NCBI GenBank assembly: GCA_023255415.1
Contig: JALRIN010000019.1
Span: 1 to 51,550, forward strand
Origin: Cypionkella sp.
GTDB taxonomy: Bacteria > Pseudomonadota > Alphaproteobacteria > Rhodobacterales > Rhodobacteraceae
DNA: 51,550 bases
Direction: 5' to 3'
In this document: positions 33,186 to 41,828 of the stretch, one piece after another
How positions within the stretch are numbered: the stretch's first letter is position 1
How the letters are laid out: each line of letters begins with the position of its first letter
Made by a program: the position numbers and the translations under genes
The notes under the pieces: generated by a model
The model's database searches: none
What the model saw: the letters and a program-made list of their open reading frames with translations, nothing else
What the model was told of the DNA's origin: nothing

Positions 33186-34964
33186 TTAGGCGCTCTCTTG
33201 GAATTGCTGGTCATAGAGCGCACGGAATTTACCGCCTTTGGCAAGCAGTTCGGTCAGACTGCCGGATTCCTCGACCCGGCCTGCCTCGATATAGCAGATC
33301 TGATCGGCGCGCAGCACGGTTGACAGGCGGTGCGCCACAACAATTGTAGTGACGCCTGCGGTCACCCGTTCGAGTGCATCGCGCACCAAGGTTTCGGAGT
33401 GGCTGTCCAGCGCACTTGTTGCCTCGTCCAGCAGCAAGATCGGTGCACGGCGCAACACGGCCCGGGCAATCGCCAGGCGTTGACGCTGGCCGCCGGACAA
33501 AAACGCGCCATTCTCGCCGATCTGGGTTTGGTAGCCATTGGGCAACTGGCTGATGAATTCATCGGCATGGGCGACCTTTGCGGCCTCGATTACCTCGGCA
33601 TCTGTAGCGTCTTGGCGCGCCACGCGCAGGTTTTCGATGACATTGGCCGAAAACAGGAAGGTGTCTTGGCCGACATAGGCGACCTTGCGGCGCAGCGAGG
33701 CGAAGGTCGCCTGTTGCAGGTCATGCCCGTCGATGCTGACCGAGCCGCTGCTGGGGTCATAAAGCCGCAGCATCAGGTTCAATAGCGTTGATTTCCCGCC
33801 CCCCGAGGGACCGACAAGTGCTGTGGTCTTCCCTGCAGGGCAGTCGATGGTGATGTCATTGACCACCGAAGTCGCACCCGTATAGGAAAACGACACCTTA
33901 TCAAGACGCAGGTGGCCCTTGCCCTCGGGCAGGTCGGTGGCATCAGCGGCCTCGGTCATGGTCAGCGGCGCATCGAGCAGATTATACATCATCTGCACAC
34001 CGACCAGACCGCTTTCGATCGAAACCCGCATCCGCGACAGCCGCTTTGCCGGTTCATAGGCCATAATAAAGGCGGTGACAAAGGACATCAGCTGGCCCGG
34101 TGTGCCCGCCTCCTGGCCGAAAAGATTGCTGCTGCTGAGCACCACAATCGCACCAATCGCGACACCCGTCAGCGTGTCCATCAGCGGCGATGTCGCGCTT
34201 TCCAGCCGGATCATCTTATTCGAGCGCGATTCAACCTGGCGCACTGCGACATCCATCCGGTCGGCCATCAAGCGATCCAGCGCAAAGGCCTTGATCACCC
34301 GCGCACCAACCGAGGCCTCTTGCACCACGCGGATGATCTCGGCGATGCCCATCATCTCTTGCGCCATGATCGCGCGGACCTGCACCAGAATAAGGCGCAC
34401 GCCAAACAGCGCGGCAGGCCCAATCACTAGACAGATCAGCGACAGCACCGGCTGCTGGTAGAACATCACAAAGATCAGGCCGAACAGGGTCAGCAGATCG
34501 CGCACAAAACCGGTAACGATAATATCGATGACATTGCGCGCCATCTGCGCGCTTTGGGTCACCTGCAACAAGACCTGTGAGGACTCGGTATTGTTAAAGA
34601 AACCAATGCTTTGGTTTAGAAGGCGGCGAAACAGCTGGCTTTGCTTGTCGGCAACAATGCGGTTGCCTGCGCGCGCCATCAGAACGGTTTGGGCAAAAGA
34701 CGACAGGCCTTTGACCACAAAAATCGCCACCACGGCGCCTGCCACCAGAAACACCCGAAGCCGGTCCTCGGGATGGGTCATGGCTTGGACGATTTCGCCC
34801 ATGATCCAAGCCGACAAGGCCGTTGAAATCGCCACCAGAACCATCGCCGATATTGCCGCGAAATAGCGGCCCCGGTTTTCAAACAGGCTTTCCGAAAGCA
34901 GGCGCCACAGTAGGCTGCGAGTCGCGAGAACTTCGCTCCACTTGCCCAGTCTTGAAGGGATCAA
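33186..34964 (-). CDS. ABC transporter, fused permease-ATPase (MsbA-like)
   Basis: A 592-residue type IV exporter half-transporter. An N-terminal domain of about six helices (from residue ~30 to 310) precedes the nucleotide-binding domain with Walker A LVGPSGGGKSTLLN, Q-loop YVGQDTFLFSAN, signature FLSGGQRQRLAIARA, Walker B ILLLDEATSALD and H-loop VVAHRLSTV. It resembles MsbA, the lipid A-core flippase, but lipid specificity cannot be read. The start is TTG 34964, supported by AAGGAAG six bases upstream; no ATG is available near the family start. Confidence 0.88.
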   Translation of the reverse strand: MIPSRLGKWSEVLATRSLLWRLLSESLFENRGRYFAAISAMVLVAISTALSAWIMGEIVQAMTHPEDRLRVFLVAGAVVAIFVVKGLSSFAQTVLMARAGNRIVADKQSQLFRRLLNQSIGFFNNTESSQVLLQVTQSAQMARNVIDIIVTGFVRDLLTLFGLIFVMFYQQPVLSLICLVIGPAALFGVRLILVQVRAIMAQEMMGIAEIIRVVQEASVGARVIKAFALDRLMADRMDVAVRQVESRSNKMIRLESATSPLMDTLTGVAIGAIVVLSSSNLFGQEAGTPGQLMSFVTAFIMAYEPAKRLSRMRVSIESGLVGVQMMYNLLDAPLTMTEAADATDLPEGKGHLRLDKVSFSYTGATSVVNDITIDCPAGKTTALVGPSGGGKSTLLNLMLRLYDPSSGSVSIDGHDLQQATFASLRRKVAYVGQDTFLFSANVIENLRVARQDATDAEVIEAAKVAHADEFISQLPNGYQTQIGENGAFLSGGQRQRLAIARAVLRRAPILLLDEATSALDSHSETLVRDALERVTAGVTTIVVAHRLSTVLRADQICYIEAGRVEESGSLTELLAKGGKFRALYDQQFQESA

Positions 34965-35162
34965 AGTGCTTCCTTTTCGCCGTTTTCACCTGATTGTTCG
35001 GCAAAAATGCCGTGCCTAAAGGTGCAATTCTAGAGACGCGTCATTGCATCAGCACATCGGTTTGTCAATCTTTGCCGCTTGGGGGTCGGCGCGCAAGCGG
35101 TGTTTCCGCCGATGCTTTTGCGGCGCATTCCGCCTTATTTATCCTTGGGCCACACCGCAGAG
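34965..35162. other. Gap upstream of the MsbA-like transporter
   Basis: About 200 bases between the transporter start and the end of the broken SCPU gene, both on the minus strand. It should hold the transporter promoter. A small GGCA-AAAA-TGCC inverted repeat lies near 35000. No gene is recognised. Confidence 0.4.
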
Positions 35163-36006
35163 CTAATAGGTGATCACCACCACAACCCGGTCTGAATACT
35201 GCCCCGGCACCAAAGTTTGATTGCCAAAAACCCGGCCAAAAATATCAAGAGTTTGGCTGAAGGCCGACCCCAGCCCGTTGTGCAGGATGCCCGCTGTCAG
35301 CTGCCAGCTGTCAATGCGGCTTTCAGAGTGAAACAGGCCATAATGCAGCATAGCAGCGCCATTTGTCATGCGTCGCCCGGTCGAGGTGGCGTCGCTGGCA
35401 TGGGTGCCAAAATCCAAAACGACAGAATAGGCGGTTTTATTGCTGCAAGAGACATAGATCTGCGCCCGGCTGTCCAAGTCGCTGCTGATGCGTTGATTTG
35501 TGATGCCAAAATCCATCGTCGCGACATCGAGCGCGCAGCTGGCGGTCAGATCTGCGTTGACGCTTAGACCTGCAATCTCTCCGGTTTGGTTGCAGGCGGT
35601 TTCGCCAAAACGAAAGTCCAGATCGCCGGCCCCGACAAAGTTCGAGGTATAGCTGCCCTCCGCAGCCGTGGCCGCCAGCGCCGTAATCTGGGCATAAACC
35701 GTAGGTTAAATCGAGCCATTGCCAGCACTGTCGAGCACAAGGCTCAGATCAACCGAGGTCAGCGAGGCCGCGCCGGTTGAAAAGGCGGCGTTTAGGGTCA
35801 GCAAGCTGCCGTCCAGCCACTTTAAGCTGCGCGGTGATTGGGATTGAAAGCGAGATCGCCTGTTTGAATTTGCTCGGCGCAGAGGTGTGCGGAATGTCTG
35901 CCGCGAGGCTTTGCTTGAACATCAGAAAAGACGCTAGAGCGTTGAACCCGCCAAACCACAGCCCAAGCAAAAGCCCCAATCCAAAGAGGCGCCGCCGTAA
36001 AGTCAT
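35163..36006 (-). pseudogene. Broken spore-coat-U (SCPU) pilus protein, two-domain
   Basis: Remains of a Csu-type fimbrial protein. It has a signal peptide (MTLRRRLFGLGLLLGLWFGG), a first SCPU domain and a second, complete SCPU domain with VNADLTASCALDVATMDFG, IYVSCSNKTAYSVVLDFGT, TGRRMTNG, DIFGRVFGNQTL and the typical end GQYSDRVVVVITY. Two lesions interrupt it. One extra base near 35820 shifts the frame between ITAQLK and WLDGSLLTLNAAF. An in-frame TAA at 35706-35708 then cuts the first domain just before PTVYAQITALA. After both corrections one continuous two-domain protein is readable. Sequencing error could explain one lesion but hardly both plus the damaged chaperone next door. Confidence 0.75.
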
Positions 36007-36022
36007 GGCGTCTTGCCAAGCC

Positions 36023-36208
36023 TTAGGCCCCCGCCGCGCGATCAAGGGCCGCGCGCTTGGGCCCGCTTGACATCACCGTCAGCGCCGCGACGCGCTCTGT
36101 CGCGCCAAGCTTAAGCGCGCTCGGGCCGACGGATAAATCCGCCGCCTGGCCACCGCCTGCAATCAGCATCAAAACGCAGCCCAAAAGCCAAATCTCGCGC
36201 CAGCTTAT
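36023..36208 (-). pseudogene. Truncated fimbrial periplasmic chaperone (CsuC/PapD-like)
   Basis: The minus strand encodes a signal peptide (WREIWLLGCVLMLIAGGGQA) followed by ADLSVGPSALKLGATERVAALTVMSSG, the first beta-strands of a PapD-like pilus chaperone. The frame then ends in a TAA after about 12 unrelated residues. No ATG or GTG is found at the expected start. About 180 residues of chaperone and the entire usher that should follow are missing before the SCPU gene, so an internal deletion is likely. Confidence 0.65.
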
Positions 36209-36452
36209 GGTGCCAATTTTTCTCGAATTATAGCCGCTCGCTGCATAATTTTAGATCGCTTATTCTGTTTTAAAACTTGGGATCGATAGAATGCTGAACA
36301 GTTTTGGCCCATCGCTTGCGCAATCGCGAATGCTAAAGGATCAGCTCCCCAAGATTTGACCGGCCAATACCGCCTTGCAGGCTTTGCAGATTTGTCCGAT
36401 GGAGGTTGCAGACCCAAGCGCCGCCTGCGCGCCATTGGAGAAGGCAACGACC

Positions 36453-37187
36453 ATGACAAAGATCACAACCTCTCGCGTTGACAAGCTGCTGTCTTCGATG
36501 GGCTATGGGTCGCGCAAAGACATGGCGCGTATTGCCAAGCTGGGGGGCATCGCCTTGGATGGCGCGGATCTTCTGGACGTCACCCAGCGCATCACTGTGA
36601 CGCCGGATTTGCCGCAGCGCATGCAGATTGACGGCCAGCCGCTTGATCCGATTGTCGGGCTGGTGATGCTGTTGAACAAACCTTTGGGCATGACCTGTTC
36701 GCATAAAGAAGCCGGCCCGCTGGTCTATGATATTTTGCCCGACCGCTGGCGGCGACGCGATCCCGCGATTTCGACCGTTGGGCGGCTGGATAAGCAGACC
36801 TCGGGGCTGTTGGTGCTGACCGATGATGGCGATTTGCTGCACCGGATCATCAGCCCCAAACGTCACGTCAAAAAGACCTATCGCGCCACGCTTGCCCGCC
36901 CGCTGGATGGAAGCGAAGGGGCCTTATTTGCCTCGGGACAGCTGATGCTGGAGGGCGAGACCAAACCACTGGCCCCAGCCGAGTTGCAGGTGCTTTCCCC
37001 CAGCGAGGCCCTGCTGCATGTCACCGAGGGGCGCTATCACCAGGTGCGCCGTATGTTTGCGGCCACCGGCAACCATGTTGTTACGCTGCACCGCCAAGCT
37101 TTGGGCGGGCTTGTGCTGCCCGACAGCTTGGCACCTGGCGAATGGAAACTGCTGGATGCCGCAGAAATCGCGATGATTTTTCAATAA
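36453..37187 (+). CDS. rsuA: Ribosomal small subunit pseudouridine synthase (RsuA family)
   Basis: A 244-residue RNA pseudouridine synthase. An N-terminal S4-like RNA-binding segment (TSRVDKLLSSMGYGSRKDMA) precedes the catalytic domain with LNKPLGMTCSHKE, VGRLDKQTSGLLVLTDDGDLLH (catalytic Asp113, in GRLDKQTSG) and EGRYHQVRRMFAATGNHVVTLHR. RsuA makes pseudouridine 516 in 16S rRNA. ATG 36453 follows GGAGAAGG and starts the S4 domain; the in-frame upstream extension to 36375 has no family character. Confidence 0.9.
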   Translation: MTKITTSRVDKLLSSMGYGSRKDMARIAKLGGIALDGADLLDVTQRITVTPDLPQRMQIDGQPLDPIVGLVMLLNKPLGMTCSHKEAGPLVYDILPDRWRRRDPAISTVGRLDKQTSGLLVLTDDGDLLHRIISPKRHVKKTYRATLARPLDGSEGALFASGQLMLEGETKPLAPAELQVLSPSEALLHVTEGRYHQVRRMFAATGNHVVTLHRQALGGLVLPDSLAPGEWKLLDAAEIAMIFQ

Positions 37188-37512
37188 AGACAATGGCTTG
37201 TCTGTCTTGGCTTTGGCTGATGATGGCAGCTTGCCGCTGGTTGCTTTGGTCTGCGATCTGGTTTTGCTGTCAAGCCCGCAACGCTTGCGATTTTTTCCGC
37301 AAAAGTCCCGCCGCATTCCAACCCATGGCGCGATGCACTTTCGGTCGGTGCAGCAAAGCCGGTCGGGGCTAAATCCCTTAAAGACCGTCGATTTGCGGCG
37401 GCAGGCCTGGTTACAGCAGAAATGAGGGGCTTGAACTACGTTGAAAATAAGGGGATTTTGACGGGAAAAAGGCGTGCCGCTGCCGGGATGTCAGTTGGAT
37501 TAGATTGGGTTT
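37188..37512. other. 325-base gap between rsuA and the glycosyltransferase gene
   Basis: No gene is recognised here. A 75-codon frame from TTG 37198 to 37425 (starting SVLALADDGSLPL) is open but has no ATG, no clear ribosome site and no family I know. A single TTACA half-site is seen near 37410 without its TGTAA partner. The promoter of the downstream glycosyltransferase operon probably lies here. Confidence 0.4.
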
Positions 37513-39132
37513 ATGACCGCACTTGCACCTTTGAACGTTTTTTTGACTTCCTCTCGGATATGGCTTTTGGCCGCGCTTTGTCTTGTTGCGCTTGGCGTTG
37601 GTCAGGCCAGCCTGCCGATCACCGACCGTGATGAGGCTTTGTTTGTCCAAGCCAGCCGCCAGATGGTTGAAGACAACGCTTGGGTCGATATTCGGTTTCA
37701 AGACCAACCCCGGTATAAGAAGCCTGTGGGCATTTACTGGCTGCAATCGATGGCGGCGCGGATTTCGGGGATGCAAGATCAGGCACCGCTTTGGGTCTGG
37801 CGGCTGCCGTCTTTGTTCGGGGCGATTGCGACGACGCTGATGGTGGGCTGGCTTGGTCACAGGTTATGGGGCGCGATGACGGGGGCTGTTTCGGCCTTGT
37901 TGTTCGCAAGTTTGTTTGTGGTGGCCGGCGAGGCGCGCATAGGCACAACGGACGCCGTGCTGATGTCTTTGATTGTGCTGTGTCAAATTGCTTTGGTGCA
38001 GCTTGCGGGCTTGCTGCCGAGCGGGCGCGGGTCGGTCTGGCTGTTCTGGCTGGCTTTGGGGGCTGCGGTGCTGGTCAAGGGCCCGATTGCGCCGATGATC
38101 TTGGCGGCGACTATTCTGTCGTGGTCGGTTTTGCAGCGTGACTTGAGTTTGTTGCGGGCTTTGTGGCAGCCTTGGGCGGTTGCGGCCTGCATTTTGATCG
38201 TTCTACCTTGGCTGGTCGGGATCACTTTGATCTCGGGCGGCGCATTTTGGAAAGAGGCCGTTGTTCAGGATTTGCTGTCCAAGGTTGCTTCGGGCCAAGA
38301 GGGCAAAGGTTTGCCTGCGGGCAGTTATTTGCTTTTGTTATGGATCAGCTTTTGGCCAGCCTCGGCGGTTTTACCGCTGAGCTTTGCCGCGATCTGGCGC
38401 ATGCGGCGCGATCAGAGGCTGCAGTTTCTGCTGTGCTGGTTGTTGGCAAGCTGGATCATATTTGAGATGATTCCTACAAAACTGTTTCACTATACCATGC
38501 CGCTTTATCCGGCTTTGGTGATCATGAGCGTGGCCGCTTTTTTGCAGGCGACGGGCCGGTCGGGCCTGCTGCCGCGGGCGCTGTCGGGGCTTGCTGTGCT
38601 GGTGATGGCTGGCGTGGTTACGGCTGTGCTTTTGCTTCAAAGGCAACATGCGGGGGGGCTAGATTTCACTCTGCTGGGGGCGGGCCTTGCGGCAGGGCTG
38701 TGCGGTTTGGCGTTTTGGGCGCTTTGGCGCGATCACCGTTTGGTTTTCCTTGGCGCCTTGGGTCTGTGCGGAGCGGTGATGAACACGGCGCTGCTGTTGG
38801 GGCTGGCGCATACGCCTTATCTTTGGCCCAGCACCGCAGCCGTGCAACGCGCGCAGGCTGGGGCTGCGCTGCGCGGCTGTGCAGCCCCAAGCCTTGTCGG
38901 CTGGGGTTTCACAGAGCCTTCGCTGGTTTGGCTTGGCGGGCGCGACACCTTGCTTTTGGATCAAGGCCAGCCGCTGCCTGCGGCGCTTGAAACGGACCCC
39001 TGCACGGTCATCGTGGCCGAAGGGCCACAACCGCCTGCGGGCTATCTTAGCCTTTCCACGCTGAAAGGCTTTGCAATTGGCGCTGGGCGGCCGGTTACTT
39101 TGCAGCTTTATCAACCCGAGGTGCCACAATGA
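37513..39132 (+). CDS. ArnT-like (GT83/PMT) lipid-linked sugar transferase
   Basis: A 539-residue integral membrane glycosyltransferase with about twelve helices. The acidic catalytic motif near the first periplasmic loop is TDRDEALFVQASRQMVEDN. RYKKPVGIYWLQ, the GEARIGTTDAVL block and a helix-rich core (KLFHYTMPLYPALVIM) match the ArnT/PMT family, which moves a sugar from an undecaprenyl carrier to lipid A or other envelope acceptors. The donor sugar is unknown; the aminoarabinose genes are not nearby. It overlaps the PAP2 gene by four bases, so the two are one operon. Confidence 0.87.
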   Translation: MTALAPLNVFLTSSRIWLLAALCLVALGVGQASLPITDRDEALFVQASRQMVEDNAWVDIRFQDQPRYKKPVGIYWLQSMAARISGMQDQAPLWVWRLPSLFGAIATTLMVGWLGHRLWGAMTGAVSALLFASLFVVAGEARIGTTDAVLMSLIVLCQIALVQLAGLLPSGRGSVWLFWLALGAAVLVKGPIAPMILAATILSWSVLQRDLSLLRALWQPWAVAACILIVLPWLVGITLISGGAFWKEAVVQDLLSKVASGQEGKGLPAGSYLLLLWISFWPASAVLPLSFAAIWRMRRDQRLQFLLCWLLASWIIFEMIPTKLFHYTMPLYPALVIMSVAAFLQATGRSGLLPRALSGLAVLVMAGVVTAVLLLQRQHAGGLDFTLLGAGLAAGLCGLAFWALWRDHRLVFLGALGLCGAVMNTALLLGLAHTPYLWPSTAAVQRAQAGAALRGCAAPSLVGWGFTEPSLVWLGGRDTLLLDQGQPLPAALETDPCTVIVAEGPQPPAGYLSLSTLKGFAIGAGRPVTLQLYQPEVPQ

Positions 39133-39836
39133 GCCCGCCGCGTCTTTGTCCAAAGCTGGATCGCAAAAACCTTTTGGGGCTTGGCGCGCTGTTTGGCTTT
39201 ATTGCGCTAAGCTGGCTGGTTTTTGACCGCCCGATTCACAGCTATATGATGACGCTGGATCCGGTTGTCCGGGATGTGTTTCGCCTTGTAACCGAGATTG
39301 GCGATTCCACATGGTCTATTGGGGCAGGCCTGCTGCTAACCTTGCTTTTTAGCGCCATAAGTCGGTGGTCTGGCGGACAAAAGCGCGCGATTGCCCGACG
39401 TTTGACGGGGATGGCGGGCTTTTTCCTTGTATCGGTTCTTTTCAGCGGCATCAGCGTTTCGCTGATTAAAAACATGATCGGTCGGGCAAGACCAAATACT
39501 TTTGACCCCGCAAGGGTCTTCGAGTTTTCCCCGTTTTCCTTTGATGCCGCTTGGGCAAGCTTTCCGTCGGGCCATTCGACCACTGCGATGACGGTGGCCG
39601 TGGCACTTACGCTGCTTTGGCCGCGATTGACGCCGTTTTGGCTGCTGCTTGGGGTCTTGGGTGCGCTGAGCAGGGTCATTTTGGGGGTGCATTGGCCAAG
39701 TGATGCGATCGCGGGCAGCGCTTATGGCGCGATCTGCACGCTTTGGGTCGCGCAGGGCTTTGCCAACCGGGGTTGGGTTTTCACTGGCCCTGCGCGTTGT
39801 TTTTCATGGCCGTTGATGCAGCGCTTTTTCCGCTGA
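39129..39836 (+). CDS. PAP2-family membrane phosphatase
   Basis: A 235-residue integral membrane phosphatase of the PAP2 superfamily. The three catalytic motifs are KNMIGRARPN, SFPSGHSTTAM and SRVILGVHWPSD, with the last His as nucleophile. Partners of ArnT-like enzymes in this family often remove phosphate from lipid A or recycle undecaprenyl phosphate. It is co-translated with the ArnT-like gene, which supports a lipid-envelope role. Its end overlaps the convergent COG4705-type gene by 33 bases. Confidence 0.9.
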   Translation: MSPPRLCPKLDRKNLLGLGALFGFIALSWLVFDRPIHSYMMTLDPVVRDVFRLVTEIGDSTWSIGAGLLLTLLFSAISRWSGGQKRAIARRLTGMAGFFLVSVLFSGISVSLIKNMIGRARPNTFDPARVFEFSPFSFDAAWASFPSGHSTTAMTVAVALTLLWPRLTPFWLLLGVLGALSRVILGVHWPSDAIAGSAYGAICTLWVAQGFANRGWVFTGPARCFSWPLMQRFFR

Positions 39837-40595
39837 GCTGTCCGTCGCCAGCTTGGTCAGGCTCATATAGGCGACAAGGCCAATGATTGCGGCCAGAAAC
39901 AAAGCGCTTGTCACGATGGTGCCAAGCCCAAGCCCGCCGTATTGGCTGGGTTGCGACAACAAATCACCAAAAGAGGCACCAAGCGGGCGGGTCAGGATAT
40001 AAGCAAGCCAAAACCCAAGGATCGGGTCCAAGCCCAAAAAGGCATAGCCAAGCCCCAAAGAGGCGATGATCATGCCAAATAACACCCCCGTCGCCAGATA
40101 GCCCAGCCCGAACAGCTCGGCCACCATATCCCCTGCCGCAGTGCCCAGTGCAAAGGTGAACAGGATCGCCAACCAGTAAAACGCCTCGCGCCGAAAGGTA
40201 AAGACGCGATGGATCGACAGGGTGTGTTCACTGGCAAACCACAGCGCAAAGGTCGCAGCCAGTGCAAGGCTGAACCCAAGCGTGGCTGTTATCAGCGAGA
40301 CATGAAAGTTATCGACCAGATTGTCAGTGATCAAGGTGCCAACGATGCTGATCAGCACCACAGACAGCCAATAGGACCAGGGCACATAGGCCCTTTGGCC
40401 AAACTGCAACACCAGCGCGCCGACCAAGATGGCCGCCATGATCAACGAAGTTGCGGTCAGGCCAAAGCCAAGGTTGACTGCCAGATAATCGGCCGCCGTT
40501 TCGCCCATGGTCACCGCCATCAGCTTGATCAGCCAGAAATCAAGCGTAACTTCAGGCACGCGGTTCGCGGTCGCATTTTCCATCGTTTGGGTCAT
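39804..40595 (-). CDS. COG4705-type membrane protein with four internal repeats
   Basis: A 263-residue protein predicted to have about eight membrane helices. Four copies of [FY]WL-x8-G-x4-D are perfectly spaced inside each copy: residues 20-36 (FWL..GETAAD), 75-91 (YWL..GTLITD), 140-156 (YWL..GTAAGD) and 195-211 (FWL..GASFGD). Copies 1 and 2, and 3 and 4, are each 55 residues apart, which points to a duplicated two-repeat unit. The family has no known function to my knowledge. ATG 40595 is taken from the ATGA overlap with the upstream periplasmic-protein gene; a longer frame runs through that gene and is spurious. Confidence 0.8.
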   Translation of the reverse strand: MTQTMENATANRVPEVTLDFWLIKLMAVTMGETAADYLAVNLGFGLTATSLIMAAILVGALVLQFGQRAYVPWSYWLSVVLISIVGTLITDNLVDNFHVSLITATLGFSLALAATFALWFASEHTLSIHRVFTFRREAFYWLAILFTFALGTAAGDMVAELFGLGYLATGVLFGMIIASLGLGYAFLGLDPILGFWLAYILTRPLGASFGDLLSQPSQYGGLGLGTIVTSALFLAAIIGLVAYMSLTKLATDSSAEKALHQRP

Positions 40596-40987
40596 TTCTG
40601 CACCGAGGCGGCTGAAAGTGAGGTTTGCAAGGCGGCCAGTGTCTGCGAGATTGTGGCGGCATCGGGGGTCGCTGTGCGCAGCGCGCGCAGGGCTGCATCT
40701 GCGGCGCTGTCGATCAGATCCCAAGCCGCGGGATCTATCGGGCGCAGGCCTTTGGCATTGTCATCCCATGCAATCTCGAAATCCTTGACGCGGGCCTTGG
40801 CTGCAGCGGTGTCGCCCTTGGCCGCTGCCGCCTGCACATCGGCTATGATGCTGGCAAATTGTGTCATATCGCCAAGCCCTGCCGCAGCGGTGGCACCGAC
40901 ACTGGCCTTGGCAAGAAAAATATTCGCCCCGGTAAAGGCTGCAACGGGCAGCGCGATCAGGGCGGTCGCAAGTAAGATTTGTTTCAT
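40592..40987 (-). CDS. Small periplasmic helical protein, unknown function
   Basis: A 131-residue protein with a signal peptide (MKQILLATALIALPVAAFTG) and a mature part that is mostly alpha-helical. Distinctive residues lie in VKDFEIAWDDNAKGLRPIDP, AAWDLIDSAADAALRALRT and a leucine-rich C-terminus. I do not recognise a named family, but the acidic and tryptophan-rich first helix recalls small sensor or metal-binding periplasmic proteins. It is co-translated with the COG4705-type protein (four-base overlap) and divergent from the two-component genes, so it may be a sensed or regulated partner. Confidence 0.75.
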   Translation of the reverse strand: MKQILLATALIALPVAAFTGANIFLAKASVGATAAAGLGDMTQFASIIADVQAAAAKGDTAAAKARVKDFEIAWDDNAKGLRPIDPAAWDLIDSAADAALRALRTATPDAATISQTLAALQTSLSAASVQK

Positions 40988-41067
40988 GATAAAGCTCCGC
41001 AAACAGGTCCAAATGGGCCTGTGTCGCGTTGGTAATCAGGCCAGCATACGGGTGACTTTCGCTCGGA

Positions 41068-41081
41068 TTACAGATTTGTAT
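41068..41081. promoter_or_regulatory. TTACA-N4-TGTA(T) site, copy 1
   Basis: TTACA-GATT-TGTAT lies in the 163-base divergent promoter between the periplasmic-protein gene and the response regulator gene. It is one of three such sites in the window, all within this envelope block. Confidence 0.6.
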
Positions 41082-41150
41082 GGTGGCTGTGAGCTTTGTG
41101 TTAGACCAAAGCCCTAGCGATACTGGCACAGACCTGAATGAAAGCGGCGC

Positions 41151-41828
41151 ATGCGTATTTTGCTGATCGAAGATGATATCTCTGCCGCCGATTATGTTGC
41201 GCGTGGCCTGACCGAACAGGGCCATATCTGCGATGTCTTGTCAGAGGGCACGGATGGTCTGTTTCAGGCCACGCGGGAAAGCTATGATGTGTTGGTGGTG
41301 GATCGCATGTTGCCGGGGCTGGATGGACTTTCCTTGGTGCGGGCGCTGCGCGCAGCGGGGCGCAAGACGCCGGTGCTGTTTTTGACAGCGCTGGGCGGCA
41401 TTGATGACCGGGTCGAGGGGCTAGAGGCGGGCGGCGATGATTATCTGACCAAGCCCTTCGCCTTTGCCGAACTGCTGGCGCGGGTCAATGCCTTGGCGCG
41501 CCGTCCGGTGCTGCAAGACGTCAAAACCACGCTGCGCATTGCCGATCTGGACTTGGATCTGATGCGCAGACGCGCGACGCGGGGCGGCCAGTCGATTGAC
41601 CTTTTGCCCAAGGAATTCACCCTGCTCGAGGTCTTGATGCGCAACGAAGGCCGGGTGGTGACGCGCACCATGTTGCTGGAACGGGTTTGGGATTTCCATT
41701 TCGACCCCAAAACCTCGGTGGTGGAAACCCATATCAGCCGGCTGCGCGCCAAGATCGACAAACCTTTCGAAGTGGCGCTTTTGCATACGGTGAAAAACAT
41801 GGGCTATTCGATCTATGCGCCCCGCTGA
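41151..41828 (+). CDS. OmpR-family response regulator
   Basis: A 225-residue response regulator. The receiver domain has the acidic pair in LLIEDDISAADYV, the phospho-acceptor Asp in LVVDRMLPGLDGLSL, the Thr in LFLTALGGIDD and the Lys in DYLTKPFAFAELLAR. The C-terminal winged helix contains LLPKEFTLLEVLMRNEGRVVTR and ETHISRLRAKID. PmrA/QseB/CusR-type regulators have this shape. It overlaps the kinase gene by 14 bases. It is the best candidate to bind the TTACA-N4-TGTAA sites next to it. Confidence 0.93.
   Translation: MRILLIEDDISAADYVARGLTEQGHICDVLSEGTDGLFQATRESYDVLVVDRMLPGLDGLSLVRALRAAGRKTPVLFLTALGGIDDRVEGLEAGGDDYLTKPFAFAELLARVNALARRPVLQDVKTTLRIADLDLDLMRRRATRGGQSIDLLPKEFTLLEVLMRNEGRVVTRTMLLERVWDFHFDPKTSVVETHISRLRAKIDKPFEVALLHTVKNMGYSIYAPR

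Noticed and set aside
33186..34964. Calling the ABC transporter msbA outright
   Set aside because: The fold and motifs are shared by many lipid, peptide and drug exporters; no lipid A genes flank it.
37198..37425. 75-codon plus-strand frame after rsuA
   Set aside because: TTG start, no clear ribosome site and no recognised family; kept only as a note on the gap.
40596..40724. Upstream extension of the four-repeat membrane protein
   Set aside because: It is an alternative frame of the periplasmic-protein gene; the ATGA overlap gives a better start.
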